Shown here piece by piece: positions 22,801-34,800 of a stretch of 64,000 bases of DNA. Under the pieces are notes generated by a model. The model was given only the letters and a program-made list of their open reading frames with translations. It had not been told where the DNA came from and did not search any database. The translations under genes and the position numbers were made by a program. The stretch's first letter is position 1. Every line of letters begins with the position of its first letter. This DNA comes from Platycnemis pennipes (Eukaryota; Arthropoda; Insecta; Odonata; Platycnemididae): NCBI GenBank assembly GCA_933228895.1, contig OW121853.1:126314133-126378132 (forward strand), in the 5' to 3' direction.

Positions 22801-25800
22801 AGACAACTCATTGTTGATGTCGTGGAAAGTATATGATATCGCTGTTGCTTGACTAGGAAATGCTTTTGAGGCGTTGTTGTCAAGAAATTGGAGTGCTTAA
22901 AGTTGATAGCGTGGTCGTGAGTGCTAAATGAATGCAAGAAAAACGTATGGGTGCTGCGGTGTGACGAGATGTAAATCTGCGTTGCATGAAAAACCTGAGA
23001 AATTTTTTTCAGAGACAGTCCGTAAATTCCTTGAATCGGCCCTAAAACACCATAATCACCGTGTTTATCGGCCATAATTTGCTTACGTTGAGCAGCCTTC
23101 TCAATACCGGGCAATGAGGAGCTTCAGACCACATATCCCTATCCCTTCTATCCCTATCCTTATACCTTTCCTCCCGGTCTGAAGCGCCTATTAGTGCGGA
23201 AACAGACTTGAAAACACCATGAGTAGTTCTCAATACCGTTCGTTCTGCCTACTCTTGCGATCGCCATGCGCCGTCACGTCACGATGGAGCCAGCCAATAG
23301 AAATACGTTTCGCCAAGTGGGCGTGTTTACAGCCCCGCGCCGAATTGTAAGGCTATATATCTTCCGTAAAAATGGATTAACAACTCTGAATTTTGGAGAG
23401 AGTGTGTGTGTTTTATGCATTCTAATTTGTTTCAAAGGGTTCAAATCCGATTTATAAATTTGAGTGGTCCCTCCCAATAGAAATACTTGGAGTTGGATAG
23501 ATATCAAGATGCTTCAAGGTTTAGTAAGTGTGTACACCGCTTTTTTCTTAAGCTTCAGTTTACCATTATATCTTAGATGATGCTCAGTCAGAATGGAATG
23601 GGGTCGGCTGATGTGGAGTTTATGGATTTTCCGATTACCTGCCTTTAGGTTGTGGTTGTAAATCAAGCTTGGAGCATGAGTTGTTTAAGTTGTCAATTCT
23701 TATTCCAGTGAATTATGGAGTGGAATGAATAGGGTGTTTAAACCACCACGAAATGTTTAGGTCCTTCATCTTATAGTTGAAGGAATAAAATGTGACATTG
23801 TTAATTTGAATGCAGGCTAGTGCCGACACCGGGTTTCTTTCCGCCTCTCCCCCTGCTTACTTTCTATTCCCGTCCGTGTACCTTTCTTCCGATCTGAAGT
23901 GCCTTCAAGTGCAAAGGCTTGAAAAACCTCAGGTCGGGTCTGTGTAGCGGTTGGAGTACTGCCTCTCACCTTGAGGTCCCGGGTTTGAATCCCGGCAGTG
24001 GAAGATATTTTTCATTGGTAAACCGGCCCCTACTTGAGTGCACGTATGTGGAGAGCACTTCAAGTCCAGTACTCCGTCCGTCAAATGGGACGTTAAGACG
24101 CGGCAACCCTTGCACCTTTCGTTCAAATCCTTATGCCTATCCTCCGGGCTGAAGCGACTTTGAATACGGGTACAGATTTGAGAATCACAGATGATGATCA
24201 TTACTTCTGCCCCTAGGACGCCATCTAGGATAGGACCTGTCGTCCCCAAGGGGTAACTCAACCTGTAGAAGAACAGCGGGAAGCTGTTACCATGGTATAT
24301 CAACGCTGCGGAAACCTCAGATCCAAGTTATTAGAATATTTTTTCAGCTATTATCCCATTTTAATCGTTAATGTGTGAAAACTGTGAAAAAGTGACATCA
24401 CATGGATAAATCGAAGGTGAATGACTTTGCGAAGAGTCTGAAAAGAAATCGGAATTTGATTATCTTTTTTCGATTTCAGTTTTCTGTGTACAGTACCTAA
24501 GTCGAGTGTGCTTTAGCGCAGTCCTCGCCTTTCGTATTTTCGTACACTGCATTGGGAAAACTCTTTTCGTTCAGTTTTTGCTTTGCCCGAAGGTCTTTGA
24601 CCACGATTCTCGCCGTGTGCAACGACTGTAAACTTCCACTTTCGTGCACTAAGGCCTCATCAAACTACAAGGATATTTCAAAACAAGGATTGAAGGTCAC
24701 CTTTGAAGGAACCACCTTGATCATAAACTAGCATTCTCCTTCATCTAATATTCCCAATGCCTGAAAAAGTTTTCCGTGGCGATTCGCCGTCATCCATTCA
24801 GGAATAACAATAGTGCAAACAGCAGCCAGTCAGTGTTGAGGATATTTTTCATGAGATTACCCCGTTAAATAATATTTTTCAAGATCAGTCCTTATTCAGT
24901 GTGTCTGTTGTGAGGTAAGTGCTGAATTGAAATTAATACTGCGTCATTCCCTACGCACTTCTGCGCTGCCTCATTTGACACGAGTCGGAGGAGGTAGTGC
25001 AGAGGGATTCTTCATTACCATTCTCTCAATAATGGTGGCAATTAGTCGACGTCATATCCATGACCCATTGCGAAACGTTTTCAAGGCAATTCTCTGTCTC
25101 TCTCTTTCTCTCGGGGGGGGGGGGGGGGGGGAGGAGGTAACTTTCCCTTCCCGATCGGCTCCTATGTCACTCACCCAATTAGTATACCGTCGCTATCCTC
25201 TCCTTACTTACTTGTGCCTAGTTCGAAAAAGAGATTAAATCCATCTTTTCCACGTTTACAAAATCACATATTCCTCTCATGATTCGTCATTGAAAAGTAA
25301 TGGGAGACTCAGGTGGAATGATATGTGGTCTGCAGTCGTTATGAATGTTGTTATTTTTCTCGGTTCAGGGCGTGCAGTCGAAAACTTTTTTTCTCGCTCG
25401 CGGTGTTCTTCCAGGTTAGCCAATTCTGAAGTGCTTCCGAAGTGATGGCGTTCAGGTAGTTCTTCCGAAATTATTTGCGACGCATGAGCATGAATTGCAA
25501 ACATATCAATCCCTTGAAATGTGATTTAACTCTTTCCCGGCGAGTAATATTCTTAAAATCTTCTCCGGCTCTTCACCGGTTTAAATTATGCATGATTGCA
25601 GACGTTTCGGGTGACGACTCGTCACCCATTCTCAAAGCAAGAAAACTGGAACAATCGGGATGAGTTTGGAATCAACAATCTGCTCTCGATCAGTAACGAG
25701 AGAATCGAGCCTGGGTATATGAAATAGCCGAAAATTTAAAATTAAGACATTCTAGCTTTGAAAATGGGTGACGAGTCGTCGCCCGAAACGTCTGCACTCA

Positions 25801-28800
25801 TGCTTCATTAAAACTGGTGAAGAGCCCGAGAAGATTACGAATCAGTTCCTTAAATTACACATTTTTGATGCCATTTAATGTCGTTGGAAATGTATCTTCT
25901 TGCTCTGTGGGAGAAGCGTTACTCCTCCGGTGACATAGCTCCGGTTAAGGTCCACTGATTACCCTCATCTACGAATTAGAGAGCTTGAAGTAGGAGATGG
26001 TTTTCCTGGAGGCATAAGCCAAGCCAATGTCCGATGTTCGCCGCACGAAATCGAGAGTAGGTAACCGTGCGGACTACTCGCCCTACCTATTGAGATTAGG
26101 GACTTGAAACTTTATGTGCAATATTGCTAGAATGGCGATCACTTTGCGCTTTCCAAATCATATTTAATAAAAATACAAAAATGGGAAGTGTACCAAAGAA
26201 AGTAACTGTACTTGGTTAAGATTACTTTTCTAAATTTGTATCGATTACGTTCTTGAAAAGCAAATATGCACATACCACGGTCCCTATAATAATTTTAATA
26301 CCTTCCCTTTAATACTATTAAAAGGACCGTGGCACATACATACATAGTTACATTTGCAAGTAGATAGTAGTTAGGTAGGTACTTTAAAAAAATAGAGATG
26401 GGCCAATGTAATAGGATCTATATTGCATGCTGTTTTTTTATATCCAGATTTACTTTAATACACTGACGTCTTTCATATAAATATGTAAACAAATATTAGG
26501 TACAAATAATTACCTTTTGCAAACAAGGAGGTTTGAATGTACTGAAAGAGGAATGGCTGCTGATTTGATTTGTACGGGTATACGGTCGAATTATAATTAA
26601 GGTACAGTAAAATTAAAGCCTCTTAAATAGTTCTTGCTTACTACTCGCTATACTCGTATAGATGAAGTTATTTTTGCCCGAGGTAAACTAAAATTAGCCA
26701 GATGAATAATTGAATCCAATTTTAAAATACGTCTATTAACCGAGGAAAGTGCGAAAACGAGGTAATAAGTATTAAATACAAAGTAAAAATGGATTATTTC
26801 TAACCAGTTTTAGTGGTAAAATTAACTCTCAGGGGATTGAAATCCATCCAAATGTCTTAAATATTCCTTTCAATTAAGGTACAGACCATAAAATTAAGGT
26901 ACAGTAGAATTCCGGTATAGAAAGTAATACTTATAGTGATAGTAACGCCACAGCGATTGATTTTTTTAATGGGAGATTAGTCCGTTATCTGGAGTGGTCA
27001 TTCCTGTCGTACGGCCGTTACGAGTCATTGCCGCGATTGTCATCCCGGTTGCGTAACTCACGGGACTCGACGTCCCGTGGAATGCAATTCATTCGGCAAG
27101 TTAATCGCTGTGAAAGAGAAATAAAATTTGCACATATGCACCTCTAGTTAACGTCACCTCACCTATCTGTTACATTGCAATGCCACGAGAGGTTTCATCG
27201 ATTTTGCCGCGATTGTCATCCAGGTTGCATGACTCACAGGCATAACTCACAGATGATGCCTCATTGGTGACGAAAGTTTGTTATTTCTATACAAAGGGGG
27301 TGATTTTCAGAATTCACCGATGGATTGTTACTCATACTTAATAGTTTACCTTCGCCCCAACTAGTCGCTATGAAACATGGTGATAAGGAAGTGTAACAAT
27401 TCAATAGGTTATAACTAGAGCGCGGAAAAAAAGTCTTCAATTTTGCAAAAAAAAAGTCGCCTAAAAAGTCACCAATATTATTGAAAAAAGTCTCTCAAAA
27501 GTCTGAGTTATTTCCGTGAGAAAGTTGCTGAATTTAACTGAATTGTTGGAGAAAAGAGCCTACATATGCTAGTCCAGGCATTAGGGTATTTTACTTGGAA
27601 AAATTAGAGGTAGTTCTGGAAATTGATTTATCCTATGCTTTTTGGGTCGCTGAATCCGAATTTTGAACTTCCCACCAAAAATTCCCCCCGCAACCCCCTC
27701 AAATTTTGAAAATAACGCTCCAAAAATCGCTTTTTTTAGAATTTTGGAATTTATGGAATCTTACCAAGTAATCATTTTATTTATTATCATGCGGTTCCAC
27801 CAAGTAAAGCCTGAGGATTTCCTTTTTATTTTCAAAAAAGGTATTCTTAACATTTTGACGTAGGACGAACAGGGTCCTTTTCAGGGTTTCAGGGCACCAG
27901 CGTGCCCGGAAACATGCGCCTCGGCATCGCGGGGCCAATATCTGGAAGTCCCCAGCACCCTACCTCTTACTAAAAAGGCATTAGATGACAAAGAGGGTGG
28001 AAGTACACTCCATTGTAAAACCTTGGAAACAGGGCGTTTTTTTCAGTCAAATTTAAGGGGAAAATTTTATAATATACATTACAAAACAAGTTTTTACATA
28101 GGAAAAATAATGTTATAAGGCAGTTAAAATATGATTTAATAGTTCAAAACTTAGTTTTTTGTTCAAGAAAAACCGAAAATGAGAAAAAACTACTTATTTG
28201 TTGTCCATTGCACAGGTCAGGACCCCTATTTTCGGGGAAGCTGAGGACCTTTTTCTCGTGTTTTTCGCGATAATTTTAAAATCTTCTTCTCCGCTTGATC
28301 GCAGCCGAGGGTCCAGGTTCATCTACGTTATGCTTGTCTCGCTACAATTTAGGCTCATTTAATGATCATCTGTACACAATGTGACGCGTTCGCCTCGTCG
28401 GAAATTCTAGATGATCTTTCATATAATTGTATCATTTTTCCACTAATATCCTAAACAAAAGCAGAGTGCTAGCATACAGTGTAGCGCTGTCGGCTTGTCA
28501 GCAGACCACCCGGGTTCAAATAAGCTGGTTCATAATTAGATCAATGCATTCTTTCAGATCAATCTATTCCTTTGTGAAGTCTTTGGACACCCTCAGCAAA
28601 AAAACGCGAAGTGCGAGGTGGCCCAGGGAAAGGAACAATATGTGAATTTTACATGCAAATGGATAAGTACAGGGTGAGCTCTACCCTCACCTATCCAAAC
28701 CAACCTTCGGGTTGAAGCACTGAGTGAGTGTGATTATTTCATGAACGGTGGAGCAATAGATAGAATTCATTGCAGTTTCCGGAGCTATTATTAAAATTTC

Positions 28801-31800
28801 GCATTAACAATTGTTAGGAGCTTACATTTTACAGTACATCTCTGCTCCGTGTAGTACCACATGAAAAACACAGATGCGTCGAACACACAGTTGAACAAAT
28901 GTGATCATAACAGCCAAATATTAACTTAGGCCTGTGGTTTAAATAAAAAGGCCCATAAAAGTCTCTTTTAATCAGAAAAGTCCAGCCACGCCAAAAAAGT
29001 CCCAAAAAGTCTATAAGAAAGTCATTAAAAACTGTTTTATTTGATGAGATTGGTGAAGATTTGCATTTAAAACCACAAAAGTCCCACTTTTACAAAAAGT
29101 CAAAAGACTTTTTTTCCGCACTCTAGTTATAACGAGTGCACTGAATTCCTGACTTTAATTAACACTTGTTATAGCAGACTTCTGCTGATTTGGTGGGCTT
29201 CAAGCCATTTCTGTCATGAACGGTATAAGTTGCCATAGAATGCCACTGCCCACACAATGCATAAAAATTCACATAGGTAATAAGTAGCAAATTTGCTACT
29301 TTTGTCAGCACTCGACGTAGCACACTTGCCCGTATTTTCATAGATGAAATGCTTCTGGTTGTTTCTTATTTTCCAAATGGTCATTTTTCATTAGGTCGTC
29401 TGAAACCTGTCAACCATTGATTGAAATGCTTCAACACCATTCAAGATGCAAGAAAAATAAGAACCATTAAAGCCATGAAGAATTTGATAGAATTCTTTCA
29501 AGAGCATGGTCTTGATATTGCCATGATTCATGTTAGTGCAATAAATTGAATGGTATTGATGGTGAACGTCCGAAAACCCCTTACACTTGAGGGGCTGCAC
29601 AGTTAACTGATTAGACATGTTTGCCGTTATTGGCCTCTAGGTTATCATATAGCAATGGATGATTATGAGTTAAATCGGACCAAAATGTTGGGCCTGCGCA
29701 ACCAGGCCCCCTCAAGTGTTCTTTTAGATAATTCCCCTTTGTCACGTGCAACTTTTAACATTTGAATATGCAGGGGTTAAAGCTTTTGGAATAATCTTGT
29801 AGACAAAAGCCTCATTATTAATTATTCATTACAGGCCACATGAATATGTAACATCTGTTTATCTTGCCATAGTGTTGATGACGTTAATGCAGTGCATTTC
29901 CATTATTCACATTCATTAAAGCACCTAATACACTCTATTTGGGGACATGAGTATTTAATTCTGGGATTGTGTGTTTGATTATTATTTCACTTGAAAACGT
30001 TTTACATTATAAATCTATACTCTCTGTTATCAGCCGTTCCTTGGTGGAAACGATTCATTATAGCGAATTAGCAAACATTTGGTTTTGCCACAATTTTATT
30101 ACAACCAGTATCGACCTACGAGGTGTGTAACTAAAAAGGACAAATGCACTGGTGTATATATACTATGGGGTAAAAATGGAGGGGGATGGAAATATCTATG
30201 TGTGGGTAATAGGTTGAATGGAAGAGAGGAACGTGAAGTAGGGGTGAGCAGGAAAAAGACAAAGGTCATTATTTGTTGTATTCTTAATCGATGCTCTGTA
30301 TGATCTCCAACTGTTCAAGACATCTAGGCAGCTACCTTTTCTTTCCACATGAAGGATTTAGGGAATAAAGTCACTGCAATGTCCACTTTAAACTAACAAT
30401 AAGTGGTTGGCAAACTGTGACTGTGTACTTATAGTTTCGAAACACAATTTATGCTCTTTTAACCTTTCTTGGAATTTGCACCCAGTTTTCCTGATGTATA
30501 TTTGCTGAGACACACACACTGAATTTGGTAGACACCACTCTTTTCTAAAATTGAGATCCTATTCTTTGTATGAGACAATCTGGCTAAAAACCTCATTTTC
30601 GTCTTTCCTTTTAGTAAGTTTTCCTAAATTATGCTCTGGGATATTATTATTCTTTGCTAATCATTGGCATTTGTTTTGCATGAATATGGCTTGACTCTAC
30701 CGATGGTATACCTGGAATGCATGGTTGTTATTGTTACATGCGTCTACAGCTTTGTTGGGAGGCTCATTTAGGGACAGTTGCACGCAGACATTTAAGTACC
30801 ACCTTTTACTGTATATAAGTATTTTAATTTTCAATTAATAAACAATCATTAATATTATGATAATATTTAGAAAATATATTGTCTTGATAGATGTACGGGC
30901 TTAATATTATGAAACGAGTAAAGAGCTTAGAGATCCCTGAGGTGTTGCAAAGAGACCCTCTACATTCTGAAAGTCTCCTTTGAGACTGAACCATCCATGC
31001 TGCCTAGTTCTAAACTGCAGTTTAGCCAAATTTAACTTAAAAACATATAAATATCTATTTTTGCAATAGGTACCTTTTCAATTGAAAATTGCAAATGTCA
31101 AAATTGATTTTGATGTTTAAAAATATCTTCAAGTCATAAAACAATTTTTACATTTTTTCACATGCATTGTTCAATCTGAAATATGGAGCATTCATCACTG
31201 TGAAGGTAAAATTTCAGGGGCCTAAATGTGAACATTTTTACCGGAGGAAAACCAAACTGAATACTTAATTAATCCAAAGGGTATGTAATGGAGTACTTAA
31301 TGAAATAATGTGGTGTGCTGTCGGAAAATTTATGGCCCACAAACAGATTTGGTTGCTTACAAATAAAATAAACTTGGTTGTATTCCACAAAATTATTATT
31401 TGTGTAGATCATTCTACTGGTTTTGACCTTTTCAGGTCATTAAGAGAGCAGAATGACGTGAAGAGGTTGAAAGAGCAGAATGTCCTGAAGATATCGAAAC
31501 AGGTCAAGTAGTGAATAATAATAATTCTGTGGAATACATCAAGTGTATCTTATTTGTAAGCATGCTGATATTCTATGAAGTCAACTTTCCTGCCATTGCA
31601 CAGATATGGATATTGAAATGAATAGCTTATTGTGACGGTTCCACCCACCTAACCCGCGTTTCACTAGGTGACGGCCGCACACATAGGGATCCGTGTTTGA
31701 GCCCACGAGGGACGTACTCCGCGAAGTCCAAATTAGAATTAAGGATCCCCCCGAGTCGTTCGATGTTCTGATGCATACAAAGGGAATAATGGGGACTGAC

Positions 31801-34800
31801 CTTCCCATTAACTGGGACGGAAAATACACCAGTTCTTTGCACAAGTTTATTGAGGCCCTTGGCCAAAAGTGAACATCAGACAACGTTTTTAAATAACACT
31901 AGAACAGAATATGAATGAATGCACTGATGGACATGATACGAAAGTGAGGGTGATTACCACAAATGACATGGATGAAAATGAAACGCTATGAAGACACAAT
32001 AAAAAATAAATGGAATCAGAAGTACAACTGATAATTCGCGCGGCAGGAACCGCGCTGGGTGAGAATTCCCTTGGCGAAATGAACGCCTTGACGAATGCAC
32101 TTTACAAAGAGTTACGTTAGGACGATAGGTTCAGGGGTTGCTCCCAAAAGTCCAACCACTCCTGAATTTCTTGGGGCGACGAGGTTCTCCCACGGTGACA
32201 AAAAGGGGGGGGGAGGGGGTATAGTGGCTCGTGCCAGCTTACGTGGTGATCCGGAAATGAGGCGACGACAGGAACAATGGCCGACCATCGGCGCACCGAT
32301 TTCTCCGGGAATGACGGGTGCTCGTGGCTCCGCTACGTCCCGATCCCGGTTGAAAATGCTGCGGCCGTGTGTCGCCTGGAAGGGCCAGCTGCTCGCGATC
32401 TTACCTCCACGCTTTGGGGCTATCTGCCAGTGGGTGGAAGCGCCGCGGCTTCTGCTAGGTCTCCTTCTCCAGCTCCGTGTCGCTCTTTGGGATCCGCGCA
32501 CCTGCAGCCTCTCTACGATAGTCACTGATACTGTCTCCCGGGAGGCATAGCCTCCTGCCTCCAACTGCCAAATCCGTTCTCCTCGTCGTGGCGCGCTCAC
32601 CGCCCTTAAATACCCAACGAATGTGGGAATGTTCGGGGGCACACCACATGGGTAAATGGGGGGTGGGGTAACTAGGGAAATCCCCACTCGTCGAAATGAA
32701 GCACTTTTTGATTTGCTGTAGGTCCACTTGACGCCGTCGGCGAATGGAGAGGGAGGGGGGGGACAGGCCCTCCCGTGGCCGGCGACATCACTGACCTTGG
32801 CCACGAACACATTTTTAGAGGAGTTCACATCACCAGGGACAAAAGAGGATGGGGGGGGGGGGGGGGGTAAACAAAGAAACACAGAAAAAAAAAACAGACA
32901 AACGATAAGCACCAAGCGCATAAGGACGCGAGGGGATCCGAAATCGTAATGCGACGGTAAATCATTACCGTCACATTATGTTACCCTAGAATAGAGAACT
33001 TTAAGTTTTTTTCACCTTCTATTTGGCAGTTAATTTAATAACAGTTCCGAGTCATCTAAGTAGCTCAATACCTGGTGTTAGGTTTAAAAGAGTAAATAGA
33101 ATTTAATTTATTTTAGGTTTAAAGTAATTTATTTTATAATGTTCAAAGTTTTTCACCTCCTGCTGAAATTCAATGGGTACCTTTCACGAGTGTTCTGTAT
33201 AAAGTTTCAAAATCAAGAGTAAATGTTTTTCATGCTGACAATATGTGCTTAAATACTGATTATTGAATTCGTTTGCTACACTACACAACATTGTATAAAG
33301 TATCTCATTCAAAAGAAATCATTAAAAATACTAGAATGTTAGTTCTTCAAGGTATGAGAGGTTGAGAGATTGAATTTATTATTATTTATCTCATTTTATA
33401 TGTGAATACAAGAGATGTAAGTTATTTTAATTTCACCATGATCTCTGAAGGGAGAAGGTCTAGGCTGTGCTCCATTACCATCATTCTTTCTTGTCAATTT
33501 CTTCACCTTTCCTTTTTGTGTTTCTGGTGACCTTTGGTCTTATTCCTCTGTGGTAACTTATAGGAAATAGTATGTGGATACAACTTACTTTAAGCAGCTT
33601 ATTTGTGACACAACAGCTTAATGTCTCTGATCACACAAGATGGCCTACCCTGGTGTTGATAGTTTCTTCTTCTTTTCTGTCCAGAGGAGAAGCTGATTCT
33701 CAAGTCGGTGAGTGGGAGGCTGCGATCGGGTGAGCTGACAGCCATTATGGGGCCCTCGGGAGCTGGGAAATCCACTCTGCTCAACATCCTCACTGGATAC
33801 AGGTAAATAATCATTGTGCTTTTCACTGGGGTCAAGTGTTATTCGTGGAAGGGCCTTATGCCCTTGAAATGAAAAACAAATGCAACTTAACTTACTGAGA
33901 CTTGCTGCCTGCTTATTAGTTTGCCATCAGCAATAATCCTCGTTGAGTTTGACTTCGGGTCCATATCATGAAAAATTAAGGCCAAATCAAAGGAAACTGT
34001 ATTTTACTGCACTGCTTTTACTGTATTTTTTTTCCTTCAGAAGAATGCCTGGGGTATGTACTATGTAGTGTGATTGCTATTTCTAAAAATGTGCTCTGTT
34101 GCACATGTATGCGCTCTCATTTACCCAAAGGACTGATTTTATTTGATTTGTTTAGGTGTTTATAAGTGTTTATAATGGGAAGTTTTGGCAGGTCTTAGAT
34201 GCAGTGCATGACTTGTCTCCTTGTTTAGGACAACAGGAATGGAGGGTTCAATCACCATCAACGGCAAGGAGCGTAACCTCAGCCAGTTCCGAAAGCTCTC
34301 TGCGTACATAATGCAGGATAACCAGCTGCATGCCAACCTGACTGTTGAGGAGGCAATGGGGGTGGCTGCTAGCCTCAAGCTGGCACAGGACGTCTCGTCT
34401 GACAAGAAGGCTGTCATGGTGAGCGTCTTCCATTTTCTGCACTTGTAACACTAGAAGGTCGGAAGTTGGTTGCCGACCAAAAAGGTCGGCTAGTGGTCAA
34501 TTGACCGCTTGGCATTTTTTAGGGGTTTGTCCTGATGTCTATGCATTTAGGTGTCACTTATTATTTTGTTTTAAATATTATAAATGTTTTTCACTCTTCA
34601 GTTTGACCCTTGATTGTTTTCCAAAGTGATTATGGTCTTAAATATGATGGGTTTTCCATTTTTCAAGGTAGTAAATGACGTCATAACACCTTAGTATCAA
34701 CCTTAAAAAAAAATTCATTACAGTAAAGGTACGTAAAACTGGTTTCCTGAAAACAATGAGATTAAACAATGTGAAACACAATGTTTTATCATTAAAAAAA

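Larger units (their letters stand above)
10841..33684 (+). other. ABCG intron 1 (about 22.8 kb)
   Basis: The donor is A/GTGAGT at 10841 and the acceptor TCTGTCCAG at 33684. It separates the start-codon exon from the rest. Its recognisable repeats are entered separately. Stretches in which I see nothing definite: 11594-12290, 13141-14280, 15481-15930, 22753-23080, 24301-25100, 25840-27020, 29134-31626 and 32980-33684. Confidence 0.9.

Noticed and set aside
32112..32921. Longest open frame of the window (269 codons, minus strand)
   Set aside because: It lies wholly in the GC-rich solo LTR, is proline/arginine-rich because of CCC and CG runs, and overlaps equally long chance frames on both strands. 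No domain is visible.
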